Positions 26,204 through 34,580 of a stretch of 64,000 nucleotides of DNA are shown here, piece after piece. This stretch comes from Pseudomonas frederiksbergensis. Lineage in GTDB: Bacteria; Pseudomonadota; Gammaproteobacteria; Pseudomonadales; Pseudomonadaceae. The DNA lies in contig NZ_FNTF01000002.1 of NCBI RefSeq assembly GCF_900105495.1, forward strand, positions 2,517,501 through 2,581,500. The letters run 5' to 3'. The translations under genes were made by a program, and so were the position numbers. The notes under the pieces are model-generated. The model searched no databases. It saw nothing but the letters and a program-made list of their open reading frames with translations, and was not told where the DNA came from. Positions within the stretch are counted from its first letter, which is position 1. Every line of letters begins with the position of its first letter.

Positions 26204-27015
26204 GCGCGGGCCCCCTCATACCAAGGGAACGCCCGTTGGGTCAGGCGTTTCAGGCCCCAATCCATCAGCCAGGCGAGCAGGGTGATCCACACCACGTAGG
26301 GCAAAATCACATCCATCGCCAAGTAGCGGCGCACCAGGAAAATCCGGTAGCCGAGGCCGTCGGTGGAGGCGATGGCTTCGGCGGCGATCAGGAACAACCA
26401 CGCCGAGCCAAGCATCAGCCGCAGCGAGATCAACAAACGTGGCAACAGTTGCGGCAGCACCACGCGCAGCATCAGCGTCCAGGTCGAAGCGCCGAGGGTC
26501 TGGGCCTTGATCAGCAGCTCGACGGGAATTTCCCGGGCGCGTTGCTCCAGATCACGGGCCAGGCACGGGGTGATGCCGATCACGATCAGCATCACTTTCG
26601 ACAACTCCCCCAAGCCGAACACGATGAACAGAATCGGCAGAATCGCCAGCGGCGGCACCATCGACAGCACTGTCAGTAACGGCGACAACGGCGCGCCAAA
26701 CAGTGGCAGCGTACCGGCGGCGATGCCCAGGCACAGCCCGGCCAGCGCGCTGATGCCAAGGCCGATGGCCAGGCGCCGCAGGCTGGAGGCGGTGTCTTGC
26801 CAAAGTAAATAGTCGCCAGTGCGGGAGTCGGCGGTGAACGCCAGGCGTTTCACCGCGTCGGTCATTTGCACGGCGCTCGGCAGCAGCTTGTCATTGGGGT
26901 TGTCCGTCAGCCGCTCAGCCGAGCCCATGAAGTAGGCGAACAGCACCAGGGCGAACGGCAGGATCACCAACAGCAGGCGACTCGGGCGATCCGGGTGGCG
27001 ATTGATCAGGCGCAT
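26200..27015 (-). CDS. ABC transporter permease (guanidine/urea-type uptake)
   Basis: A 271-residue inner-membrane protein with six likely helices of the SsuC/TauC class. The coupling segment lies in AQTLGASTWTLMLRVVLPQLLPRLL, matching the EAA loop of importers. An N-terminal extension of about 30 residues precedes the first helix region. It lies 16 bases after the binding-protein gene and overlaps the ATPase gene. Confidence 0.92.
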   Translation of the reverse strand: MRLINRHPDRPSRLLLVILPFALVLFAYFMGSAERLTDNPNDKLLPSAVQMTDAVKRLAFTADSRTGDYLLWQDTASSLRRLAIGLGISALAGLCLGIAAGTLPLFGAPLSPLLTVLSMVPPLAILPILFIVFGLGELSKVMLIVIGITPCLARDLEQRAREIPVELLIKAQTLGASTWTLMLRVVLPQLLPRLLISLRLMLGSAWLFLIAAEAIASTDGLGYRIFLVRRYLAMDVILPYVVWITLLAWLMDWGLKRLTQRAFPWYEGARA

Positions 27016-27031
27016 GGCCAGGTCCTCCTGA

Positions 27032-28099
27032 TTACAGCTTCGCGTCGGCGGCCATCTGCACGTAGGTCGGGTCGAAGCGCAGCTTGAGGTTGGTCTTGTC
27101 GCCGCTGGTCACGCCGTTGGCGAAGGCCATGCCGACTGCGCTGGTGTCCTTGGCGCCTTCACCGAGCAAGCCGTGCTGGAACGAAAACTCGGCGACTTTG
27201 CGCATGGTTTCCGGCAATTGCTTGCTGGTGGTGAACGCCAGGGCTTCTTTGGGGGTGGCGAACAGTTTGGTGGTGTCCAGTTGCGACTGGAAGCCGGCCA
27301 GATCGGTGCCCGAGGCTTTGGCCATGTGTTCGAGGGCGGCTTTGCTGGCGGCGTTTTTCGCGTTCATCAACTCGACCACTTCGAACCAGGCGCCGGTCAG
27401 GGCTTTGCCCAGGGCCGGGTTGTCTTTGAGGGTGGCGCTGTTGACCACCATCATGTCCATGATTTCGCCGGGGATCTGACTGGAGTTGAACACTTCGGTC
27501 ACCGCAGGCTTGGCCTTGATGTCCGAAAGCATCGGGTTCCAGGTGGTGACGGCGTTGACCTGATCGGTGTTGAAGGCCGCCGAGATGTCGGCGTCGGAGG
27601 TGTTGACCACTTTCAGGTCTTTCTCGGTGAGATCAACCGAATCCAGCGCCCGGGCCAGCAGGTAGTGGGAAACCGAGAGTTCCACCAGATTGACGTCCAT
27701 ACCTTTGAGGTCGGTGACTTTCTTGCCGTCACCCTTGAGCACAATGCCGTCGTTGCCGTTGGAGAAATCGCTGACGATCAGCGCGGTGCTGTCGACGCCG
27801 CCGGCCGCCGGAATGGTCAGCGCGTCCATGTTGGTCATGGTGCAGCCATCGAACTGGCCGGCGGTGTATTGGTTGATGGATTCGACGTAGTCATTGAGCT
27901 GCACCACATCGATCGTGATGCCGTACTTTTTCGCCCATTTGTCGACGATGCCTTGGCTGCCCGCATATTCCCACGGCATCCAACCGGCGTAGATGGTCCA
28001 GCAGACGCTGAAGTGGTCTTTCTGTGCGGCCTGGGACGAGACGCTCACGAAGGCTGCGAAAGCAGCGGCGAGCAGGGCGGGTAAACGAAGCTTGAGCAT
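27032..28099 (-). CDS. ABC transporter substrate-binding protein, first gene of guanidine operon
   Basis: A 355-residue periplasmic protein with a signal peptide (MLKLRLPALLAAAFAAFVSV, cleavage after SSQA at about 24). It is a SsuA/NMT1-type fold with VCWTIYAGWMPWEYAGSQGIVDKWA early in the chain, as in proteins called putative urea-binding. GGAGAA precedes the ATG, and the ykkC riboswitch stands 58 bases upstream. It should deliver guanidine to the permease; direct ligand evidence is absent. Confidence 0.92.
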   Translation of the reverse strand: MLKLRLPALLAAAFAAFVSVSSQAAQKDHFSVCWTIYAGWMPWEYAGSQGIVDKWAKKYGITIDVVQLNDYVESINQYTAGQFDGCTMTNMDALTIPAAGGVDSTALIVSDFSNGNDGIVLKGDGKKVTDLKGMDVNLVELSVSHYLLARALDSVDLTEKDLKVVNTSDADISAAFNTDQVNAVTTWNPMLSDIKAKPAVTEVFNSSQIPGEIMDMMVVNSATLKDNPALGKALTGAWFEVVELMNAKNAASKAALEHMAKASGTDLAGFQSQLDTTKLFATPKEALAFTTSKQLPETMRKVAEFSFQHGLLGEGAKDTSAVGMAFANGVTSGDKTNLKLRFDPTYVQMAADAKL

Positions 28100-28538
28100 G
28101 GGTGGTTCTCCAGTTGATCAAGGGCGGGCAGGAGTCAACGCGGCACCGTGAACGGTGGCTTGTCTCCCGGGCTTTTATCCCGCCGTGTAACCTCAACTGG
28201 AGGTCGCCAACTCTCGGACCAGCCACTCGCCTTAGCGAGCCGGAACCCTAGTCAGCCATTGCAAATTGTGGTGCTGCGAACCTGTGATGACTCCTGCACG
28301 TCTTTGTTAAAGCGAGAGCCGTGCCAACTCCGCTCGAGCGCTCTAGCGTGGGCGTTTACGCAATTGGCGCGCTCGCAAGAGGTGGCGGCGTTGCCTTGTG
28401 ATGGTGCATGGGTGCACCGCAATGGATCGGGCCGGCCGCTGATCTGAAGGTCCAGGCGGTTCGGCACTCGGCGCAGCGTTGCCAGTCAAAACAGGTGTCA
28501 GCCGGCGTGTTCCGGCTGTGGTCTTTCAGGAGGCCGCC
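28100..28538. other. 439-bp divergent leader region (guanidine operon / lipoprotein gene)
   Basis: Besides the riboswitch at 28158-28256 this region holds the guanidine operon promoter, which must lie beyond about 28260, and the promoter of the Tyr-rich lipoprotein gene on the other strand. No ORF is supported. Confidence 0.5.
28158..28256 (-). ncRNA. Guanidine-I (ykkC) riboswitch
   Basis: The minus strand carries the conserved blocks of the ykkC class in order: CTAGGGTTCCG near 28250, GGCTGGTCCGAGAG near 28220, and ACGGCGGGATAAAAGCCCGG ending near 28168. It lies in the leader of the binding-protein gene and should switch the operon on when free guanidine binds. Downstream, a CACCG/CGGTG hairpin at 28144-28157 lacks a T-tract, so control is more likely at translation. 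The loop base sequence at 28194-28200 is complementary to the start region at 28110-28116. Confidence 0.95.
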
Positions 28539-28781
28539 ATGTTTCGTCGACTGTTGTTCGGTGTTGTACTCGGTCTGGGATTGTCCGGCTGCTACTACTA
28601 CTCCGGGGGCTACGATGTGTATTCCGCGCCTTATTACTATCCCGGCTATTCGCCCTATCCCTACTATTACGGCCCGCGCCACTACCACGGCCCGCGCTTT
28701 TATGGTGGCTATCGTTACTACTATTGGGGTGGGCATTCGCCACGTCATTACCGAGGTGGATATCGTGGTGGCCACCATTAA
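28539..28781 (+). CDS. Tyr/Gly-rich small lipoprotein (copy 1)
   Basis: An 80-residue protein from the ATG at 28539, with CAGGAGG six bases upstream. The lipobox is LGLSGC with Cys18, so it should be a lipoprotein. The mature part is rich in Tyr, Pro, Gly and His (YYYSGGYDVYSAPYYYPGYS, then HYHGP.F.GGYRYYYWGG). No family function is known. It is the first of two similar genes that share the same start context. Confidence 0.75.
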   Translation: MFRRLLFGVVLGLGLSGCYYYSGGYDVYSAPYYYPGYSPYPYYYGPRHYHGPRFYGGYRYYYWGGHSPRHYRGGYRGGHH

Positions 28782-28948
28782 TCAGCGGATGAATGGATGA
28801 AAAACCTTTCATCGGTGACTTGTTTCAATCTGTTTCGCGAACGCACCAGATTTGCAAAACGATGTCTGATCTTTCGACAGTCACCGAATAATTGACTGTC
28901 GCCTGCCAGCGTCGCTGGTGTGGCTCACTCGCGGTCCAGGAGGCCGCC

Positions 28949-29407
28949 ATGTATCTGCGAATTCTTCTGATTGCTGTATTGGGATTGTCTCTTGGTGCAT
29001 GCGTGCCCTATTCCGATGGAGGAGCCAGCTATTACCGTTCCGAGGTCTATACCTCGCCAGCCTATTATTCCGGTGGCGGGCCTTACTACTCAGGTGGCGG
29101 CGGTTACTACACGCAACCTCGCCGGTACTACGCACCGCCAGCGCGGTATTACCAGCCAACGCCGCGGTATTACCATCAGCCGCGGGTTTATCAACCGGCA
29201 CCACGCTATTACCAGTCGTCGCCACGAGCCGATTACCGGGCTCATCAGAATCGCGGCTGGGATGGCCATAACCGTGGCGGTTGGGATGGCCGCAACCGCG
29301 GTGGACGGAGCAACGACTATCGCGGACATGGCGGACGCGACAACCGTGGTGGACGAGGCGACCACAACAGTCGCGGCGAGCACAATGGACGAGGCGGCCA
29401 CCGTTAA
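28949..29407 (+). CDS. Tyr/Gly/Arg-rich lipoprotein (copy 2)
   Basis: A 152-residue protein from the ATG at 28949, again preceded by CAGGAGGCCGCC. The lipobox is LSLGAC with Cys17. Residues about 18-95 are Tyr-Gly-Pro-rich with RYY/RYYQ repeats, and residues about 105-152 are Arg-Gly-Asn repeats (GWDGHNRGGWDGRNRGG). The low-complexity basic tail could bind polyanions such as nucleic acid or LPS; this is only inference. A strong terminator follows at 29416. Confidence 0.75.
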   Translation: MYLRILLIAVLGLSLGACVPYSDGGASYYRSEVYTSPAYYSGGGPYYSGGGGYYTQPRRYYAPPARYYQPTPRYYHQPRVYQPAPRYYQSSPRADYRAHQNRGWDGHNRGGWDGRNRGGRSNDYRGHGGRDNRGGRGDHNSRGEHNGRGGHR

Positions 29408-29415
29408 ACACTCAT

Positions 29416-29446
29416 AAAAAAGCGGCGCACAAAGCGCCGCTTTTTT
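29416..29446. terminator. Bidirectional terminator
   Basis: A perfect 7-bp stem (GCGGCGC/GCGCCGC) with a 5-base loop has six A residues on one side and six T on the other. It separates the lipoprotein gene from the convergent hydratase-like gene. Confidence 0.9.
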
Positions 29447-29466
29447 ATGCCCGGATTTCAGTATTC

Positions 29467-30570
29467 CTACAGATCGGCCAGAGGATGCCGGCCTTCCCAG
29501 GCCTTGTGGAAATGCGCTTCTACCACTGCATCCGGCAGGGTATTGATGTCTGGCCAGTGCCAATGGGGTTTTTGATCCTTGTCGATCAACCGTGCGCGCA
29601 CCCCTTCGCTGAACTCAGGATGACGGCAGCAGTTGAGGCTCATGGTGTATTCCATCTGAAAGACCTGCGCCAGCGACATGTGCCGGGCGCGGGCGATCTG
29701 CTCCCACACCAGATGCGCGGTCAGGGGTGAGCCTTCGCTCATGGTTTTCGCGGCACGGCTGAGCAGCAGATCGGTGCAGTCCCGCAACTGGCTGATGGCC
29801 TTCCAGGCGCAGCGCACGTCACTGACATCCAGCAGCTCATCGATCTGTTGGCGACGTGGCAGCCACTGGGCTTCGGGCATCTGCGCGAGGGCTTCCTGCT
29901 GCAAGGCCTTGAGCAGGCTGTTCAGCTGCATTGGCGTCTGTTCCTGCCAATTCAACTGCAGCAGGCCTTCCATCAGATCTTCCTGTTGTTCATCGAGCAG
30001 AAAACGGTCGGCCAGGTCGAGATCGATCGCATCGCGACCGTTCATATGGGCGCCGGTCAGGCCGAGAAACAATCCGAGCTTGCCGGGCAGCCGCGACAGG
30101 AACCAGCTGGCCCCGACATCCGGGTACAAACCGATACTGATCTCCGGCATCGCCATGCGGGTGCTCGGCGTGACAATCCGGATGCCCGCCCCTTGCAACA
30201 GCCCCATGCCGCCGCCGAGCACATAGCCATGCCCCCAGCAGATCAGCGGTTTAGGATAGGTGTGCAGATTGAAGTCCAGGCGATATTCCGCCGCAAAGAA
30301 AAGCGCGGCCAGCGACGGCACCTCGCCGGGATGGGCACGACAGGCTTCCACCAGGCTGCGGACTTCGCCGCCGGCGCAAAAGGCTTTGGTACCTTTGCCG
30401 CGCAGTACGACGCAGACGATTTGTGGCTCTTTGGCCCAGACGTCCAGTTGATCGCGCAAGGCATTGATCATTGGCAAGGACAGGGCATTCAGGGACTTTT
30501 CGGCATCCAGGCTGGCGACTCCGATGCGTGCGCCGTCGGTGCCAGTGAGTTCTTCGAAGTGCAGATTCAT
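29467..30570 (-). CDS. Enoyl-CoA hydratase/isomerase family protein (3-hydroxyisobutyryl-CoA hydrolase-like)
   Basis: A 367-residue crotonase-fold protein. The oxyanion-hole segments are FCAGGEVRSLVEAC and GYVLGGGMGLLQGAGIRIV, and the catalytic acid region is MPEISIGLYPDVGASWFLSRL. The length and this GLYPDVG pattern match the ECH_2/3-hydroxyisobutyryl-CoA hydrolase group of valine breakdown rather than a simple hydratase. Substrate is inferred. It is divergent from ung and corresponds in position to PA0744 of PAO1, from memory. Confidence 0.88.
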   Translation of the reverse strand: MNLHFEELTGTDGARIGVASLDAEKSLNALSLPMINALRDQLDVWAKEPQIVCVVLRGKGTKAFCAGGEVRSLVEACRAHPGEVPSLAALFFAAEYRLDFNLHTYPKPLICWGHGYVLGGGMGLLQGAGIRIVTPSTRMAMPEISIGLYPDVGASWFLSRLPGKLGLFLGLTGAHMNGRDAIDLDLADRFLLDEQQEDLMEGLLQLNWQEQTPMQLNSLLKALQQEALAQMPEAQWLPRRQQIDELLDVSDVRCAWKAISQLRDCTDLLLSRAAKTMSEGSPLTAHLVWEQIARARHMSLAQVFQMEYTMSLNCCRHPEFSEGVRARLIDKDQKPHWHWPDINTLPDAVVEAHFHKAWEGRHPLADL

Positions 30571-30702
30571 CGTGACCTCGATCAGGAATTTGAGCGTTCA
30601 GTATGATCGTTATGTAGGAAAGTGCCGGATCTGCGTCAGATCAATTGACAAGCGTGATGGGCTTTCCTAGGGTTCGCCCCATTGTTTTTGCCGGATGTAA
30701 CC

Positions 30703-31398
30703 ATGACTGCTGACGACCGTATCAAACTCGAACCGAGCTGGAAGGAGGCACTGCGTGCCGAATTCGACCAGCCCTACATGGCAGAGTTGCGCAATTTCCT
30801 GCAAGAGGAGCGCGCGGCAGGCAAGGAAATCTACCCGCCAGGACCGATGATTTTCAACGCGCTCAATTCGACGCCGCTGGATAAAGTCAAAGTCGTCATC
30901 CTTGGCCAGGACCCGTACCACGGTCCGGGGCAGGCCCACGGCTTGTGCTTTTCGGTGCAACCAGGCGTACCGGCGCCGCCGTCGCTGGTGAACATCTATA
31001 AAGAGTTGAAACGCGATCTGAACATCGACATCCCGACCCACGGTTGCCTGCAAAGCTGGGCTGACCAGGGCGTGCTGATGATCAATACCACCATGACCGT
31101 GGAGCGCGCCAACGCCAACGCGCACAAGGACAAGGGCTGGCAGTTTTTCACCGATCGGATCATCGAAGTGGTCAGTGAACATCAGCCGCATCTGGTGTTT
31201 ATGCTGTGGGGCGCCCATGCCCAGAGCAAGCAGAAACTGATCGATGCCACCAAGCACCTGGTGCTGACGTCGGTGCATCCGTCACCGCTGTCCGCCTATC
31301 GTGGCTTCCTTGGATGCGGGCACTTCAGTCGAACCAATAAATATCTTGAGCAGAATGGCGAGACGCCGATCGAATGGCGGTTACCACCGGTCGCGTAA
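30703..31398 (+). CDS. ung: Uracil-DNA glycosylase
   Basis: A 231-residue family 1 uracil-DNA glycosylase that starts base-excision repair. The water-activating loop [13 protein letters not shown] carries Asp70, and the minor-groove loop [19 protein letters not shown] carries the catalytic His. [13 protein letters not shown] is the Asn/Ala-type loop position. The ATG at 30703 is preferred to an upstream frame start at 30682. A long palindromic repeat begins directly after the stop. Confidence 0.97.
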   Translation: MTADDRIKLEPSWKEALRAEFDQPYMAELRNFLQEERAAGKEIYPPGPMIFNALNSTPLDKVKVVILGQDPYHGPGQAHGLCFSVQPGVPAPPSLVNIYKELKRDLNIDIPTHGCLQSWADQGVLMINTTMTVERANANAHKDKGWQFFTDRIIEVVSEHQPHLVFMLWGAHAQSKQKLIDATKHLVLTSVHPSPLSAYRGFLGCGHFSRTNKYLEQNGETPIEWRLPPVA

Positions 31399-31511
31399 TG
31401 ATCGTTCCCACGCTCTGCGTGGGAATACAGCCCGGAACGCTCTGCGTCCCATCCAAAGCCGAACGCGGAGCGTCCGTTGAGGCATTCCCACGCGGAGCGT
31501 GGGAACGATCA
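31399..31511. repeat. 113-bp palindromic repeat (same family as 18215)
   Basis: Outer arms TGATCGTTCCCACGCTCTGC and its near-complement at the far end enclose two further palindromes (GGAACGCTCTGCGTCCC-like). The whole could fold into a cruciform. It lies between the convergent ends of ung and the AbrB-type permease gene. Confidence 0.85.
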
Positions 31512-31513
31512 GG

Positions 31514-32554
31514 TTAGGGGGCGTCGGGCACCCGATTCCAATACTTGAACAACGGCTCCGCCAGAAACAACACAAACAACAGCCGCATCACCTGCATCGC
31601 CGTCACCAACGGCACCGACAACTGCAATGTCTCTGCCGTCAGGCTCATCTCCGCAATCCCGCCGGGCATCATGCCTAACGTCAGCGAACGCAAATCCAGA
31701 TGCGTCAGCGCACTCAACCCCAATGCTGCCAGCGTGGCGATCAACATGCTCAGCCCCGTGCCAATCAAGGTCCGCCCCATAAACGACGGCGCACGCCGGA
31801 AAAACTGCCGATTGAAGTGACATCCCAACCCGCTGCCAATCAGCCATTGGCCGATCTGGCTGCCGCCGTTGGGCAAGCCGATGTGCAGGTCCCAGCCGAT
31901 ACTTACCGCTGCACTCACCAGCAACGGCCCGAACAGCCACGGATTGGGTTGACGCAGACGCTCCCAGAGCCAGGCGGTGAGGGCGCCCGCCGGGAACAGA
32001 AGCGCCAGCCAGCGCCAGTCAACGGAAGTGGCATGGGACAGCGGGGCACCGTCACCCAGCCAATACTTGAACGCCGCCGGCACACACAGCACCACCACCA
32101 ACACCCGCAGACTTTGCCCCGCCGCCACACGACTGAGCACCGCGCCGTTACGCGCGCCGAGGTTGACCATCTCCCCGGAGCCGCCGGGCATGCTGGAAAA
32201 GAACGCGGTGGCGCGATCTTCACCGGTACGCCGCATCAACCAGACCCCGACCACCGCCGAGAGGCTGGTGACCAAAGCACCGAAGAAGATCAGGCCGAAG
32301 TGGCTCAGGACCTGCTCCATCACCACCGGGGTGAAATGCAGGCCTATGCCGATGCCGACAATCCACTGGCCGCACTTGCGGCCGCCAGGGATTTCCGCCA
32401 ATTGCCAGGGTGTCAGGCAACGCACCAGGATGATCGCCAGCAACGAGCCGACCATCCATGGCAGTGGCCAGCCGATCTGGCTGGCCAGGTAACCGCCCAG
32501 CAGACCGACCAGCGGGGTTCCCCACCAGGCTTTGAAGGGTGTTCGATCAGACAT
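31514..32554 (-). CDS. AbrB-family membrane protein in the tct operon
   Basis: A 346-residue membrane protein with about ten hydrophobic segments and two copies of a GL.G.Y/GMMPGG pattern (SMPGGSGEMVNLGARNGA and GMMPGGIAEMSLTA). This is the AbrB duplication family (PF05145), often misnamed ammonia monooxygenase or transcriptional regulator. Function is unknown. It overlaps the end of tctA by 8 bases, so it is translationally coupled to the tricarboxylate transporter and may assist it. It ends next to a large repeat. Confidence 0.85.
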   Translation of the reverse strand: MSDRTPFKAWWGTPLVGLLGGYLASQIGWPLPWMVGSLLAIILVRCLTPWQLAEIPGGRKCGQWIVGIGIGLHFTPVVMEQVLSHFGLIFFGALVTSLSAVVGVWLMRRTGEDRATAFFSSMPGGSGEMVNLGARNGAVLSRVAAGQSLRVLVVVLCVPAAFKYWLGDGAPLSHATSVDWRWLALLFPAGALTAWLWERLRQPNPWLFGPLLVSAAVSIGWDLHIGLPNGGSQIGQWLIGSGLGCHFNRQFFRRAPSFMGRTLIGTGLSMLIATLAALGLSALTHLDLRSLTLGMMPGGIAEMSLTAETLQLSVPLVTAMQVMRLLFVLFLAEPLFKYWNRVPDAP

Positions 32555-34061
32555 CGGCGATAACGCGCCGGGCGACCGAACGTTTGCGCCAGATTCGCAG
32601 GATCGGCATGAACAGCATGATTGCGGTCAGTACCCAGACACCGAAGGTGATCGGGCTCGACCAAAGGATTTCCAATGCACCATTGGAGATCGACAGGGCG
32701 CGACGCAGGTTCTGCTCCATCAGGCCGCCAAGGATGAAACCCAACAGAACCGGCGACAACGGGAAGTCCAGCTTGCGCAGGATGTAACCGAAGATGCCGA
32801 TGCCGATCATCAGGAACAGGTCGAAGGTAGTGGCATGCACCGCGTAGACGCCGATCCCGGTGATGATCGCAATCACGGGCACCAGCGCCCAGTTCGGCAC
32901 GGCCAGGATGCGCGTGAAGATGCGGATCATCGGGATGTTGAGGATCACCAGCATGATGTTGGCGACGAACAACGAAGCGATCAGGCCCCAGACAATGTCC
33001 GGTTGCTGTTGGAACAACAGCGGGCCCGGGGTGATGTTGTACAGCGACAGCGCGCCGATCATCACCGCCGTGGTACCGGAACCCGGAACGCCGAGCGTCA
33101 ACATCGGCACCAGGGCACCGCAGGCTGCGCCGCCGATGGCGGTTTCCGGCGCCGCGAGGCCACGCATGTCGCCTTGGCCGAAGGTGCCATTGGCGCCGGC
33201 GATACGTTTTTCGGTCATGTAGGCCACAGCGCTGGCCAACGTGGCGCCGGCACCCGGCAACACGCCCATGATGAAACCGAGCAGACCGCAACGGATGTTC
33301 ACCAAGAAGACAGCCGAGGCTTCCTTGAAGTTGAACATCATCCGGCCGGTCGCTTTCACCGCTTCCTGGCCGCGATGGGTTTTTTCCAGCAGCAGAAGGA
33401 TTTCACTGATGGAGAACAAGCCGAGAACCAGCACAACGAACTGAATGCCGTCGGTCAAGTGGATGTTGTCCCCGGTGAAACGGTACACGCCGCTGTTGGC
33501 ATCGATCCCGACAGTCGACAAAAACAAACCGATCAGCGCGGCGATAAAAGTCTTCAGTGGTCGATCGCCGGCCATGCCACCAAGACAGACAATCGCGAAC
33601 ACCATCAGCACGAAATACTCTGCCGGTCCAAAGGCAATCGCCCATTTCGCCAGCAGCGGGGCGAACAGCACCATGCCGCAAGTGGCGATGAACGCACCGA
33701 TGAACGAACTCCACGCCGACAGCGACAACGCTACACCGGCCAGACCCTTGCGGGCCATCGGGTAACCGTCGAGGGTGGTCATGACGGTGGACGCTTCGCC
33801 TGGAATGTTCAGCAGGATCGAACTGATCCGGCCGCCGTATTCGCAACCCAGGTACACCGCCGCCAGCAGGATCAGCGCCGATTCCGGCGGCAGACCGAGG
33901 GCGAACGCAATCGGAATCAGCAACGCCACGCCGTTGATCGGGCCCAGGCCTGGCAACAGCCCGACGACGGTGCCGATCAGGGTGCCGCACAGAGCGGTCA
34001 CCAGGTTGTACGGGCTCAGCGCGACGCCGAAACCCTGACCCAAATAGCCAAGAGTATCCAT
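32547..34061 (-). CDS. tctA: Tripartite tricarboxylate transporter large permease TctA
   Basis: A 504-residue inner-membrane protein with about 12 helices. The TctA hallmarks are LVTALCGTLIGTVVGLLPGLGPINGVALLIP near the start and the repeated GMLRG-like LLGFIMGVLPGAGATLASAVAYMTEKR. It translocates citrate or related tricarboxylates with a cation gradient. It follows tctB by one base and overlaps the AbrB-type gene. Confidence 0.95.
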   Translation of the reverse strand: MDTLGYLGQGFGVALSPYNLVTALCGTLIGTVVGLLPGLGPINGVALLIPIAFALGLPPESALILLAAVYLGCEYGGRISSILLNIPGEASTVMTTLDGYPMARKGLAGVALSLSAWSSFIGAFIATCGMVLFAPLLAKWAIAFGPAEYFVLMVFAIVCLGGMAGDRPLKTFIAALIGLFLSTVGIDANSGVYRFTGDNIHLTDGIQFVVLVLGLFSISEILLLLEKTHRGQEAVKATGRMMFNFKEASAVFLVNIRCGLLGFIMGVLPGAGATLASAVAYMTEKRIAGANGTFGQGDMRGLAAPETAIGGAACGALVPMLTLGVPGSGTTAVMIGALSLYNITPGPLLFQQQPDIVWGLIASLFVANIMLVILNIPMIRIFTRILAVPNWALVPVIAIITGIGVYAVHATTFDLFLMIGIGIFGYILRKLDFPLSPVLLGFILGGLMEQNLRRALSISNGALEILWSSPITFGVWVLTAIMLFMPILRIWRKRSVARRVIADV

Positions 34062-34062
34062 A

Positions 34063-34521
34063 TCAGTTCTCCAGAACGTCGAGCACGCCCAGTGGCAGTG
34101 GCACGTCCATCACTTTGTCGAACAGCAGATAAAGACCGATAGCCATCAGGCTGATGATCACCGTGCTGGGTAGCCAGCGGCCGCCATACAGGCGTGCCAT
34201 GGGGATTCCAATCAGAATGCTGGCGACGATGAAACCGAGGGGTTCGAAGGCCCCGGCAAACACCAGCAACAGCAGTACGCAGATGCCGATCTTGATCAGG
34301 GTTTCACGGTCCAGTTTCGGGTCATCGTCACTGTGCACAATCGGTGTCGGACGAAACACCATGTACAGCAAACCAAGGCCCATCAGGCCGAGCATCAATA
34401 GCGGGAAGGCCCGCGGCCCCACCGGTTCGTAGGAAAAAGACGCTTGATACGGCCACGCCATCAGCGCCAGGCCAACACAGACCAGCAACAGCGCTGAAGC
34501 AAAAATGCGTTGTAAGAGCAT
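34063..34521 (-). CDS. tctB: Tripartite tricarboxylate transporter small subunit TctB
   Basis: A 152-residue protein with four hydrophobic helices and the TctB layout (MLLQRIFASALLLVCVGLAL, then YEPVGPRAFPLLMLGLMGLG). It is the small membrane subunit that pairs with TctA. A GC-rich hairpin separates it from tctC upstream. Confidence 0.92.
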   Translation of the reverse strand: MLLQRIFASALLLVCVGLALMAWPYQASFSYEPVGPRAFPLLMLGLMGLGLLYMVFRPTPIVHSDDDPKLDRETLIKIGICVLLLLVFAGAFEPLGFIVASILIGIPMARLYGGRWLPSTVIISLMAIGLYLLFDKVMDVPLPLGVLDVLEN

Positions 34522-34537
34522 GGGAAACTCCTGTGCC

Positions 34538-34561
34538 GCGGCCCTCCAGAACGGGGGCCGC
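34538..34561 (-). promoter_or_regulatory. Intercistronic hairpin between tctC and tctB
   Basis: A 7-bp GCGGCCC/GGGCCGC stem with a 10-base loop sits in the 59-base gap and has no T-tract. Such hairpins commonly protect the upstream binding-protein message and lower expression of the membrane subunits. Confidence 0.5.
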
Positions 34562-34580
34562 AGCCGCTAGACAGAGGCGA

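Noticed and set aside
18267..28099. Urea amidolyase operon for urea use
   Set aside because: The guanidine-I riboswitch and the paired DUF1989 genes point to guanidine; urea cannot be excluded as a side substrate.
31399..31511. Insertion sequence or MITE with terminal inverted repeats
   Set aside because: Short palindromic units recur at 18215, and there is no clear target-site duplication, so a REP-like family fits better.
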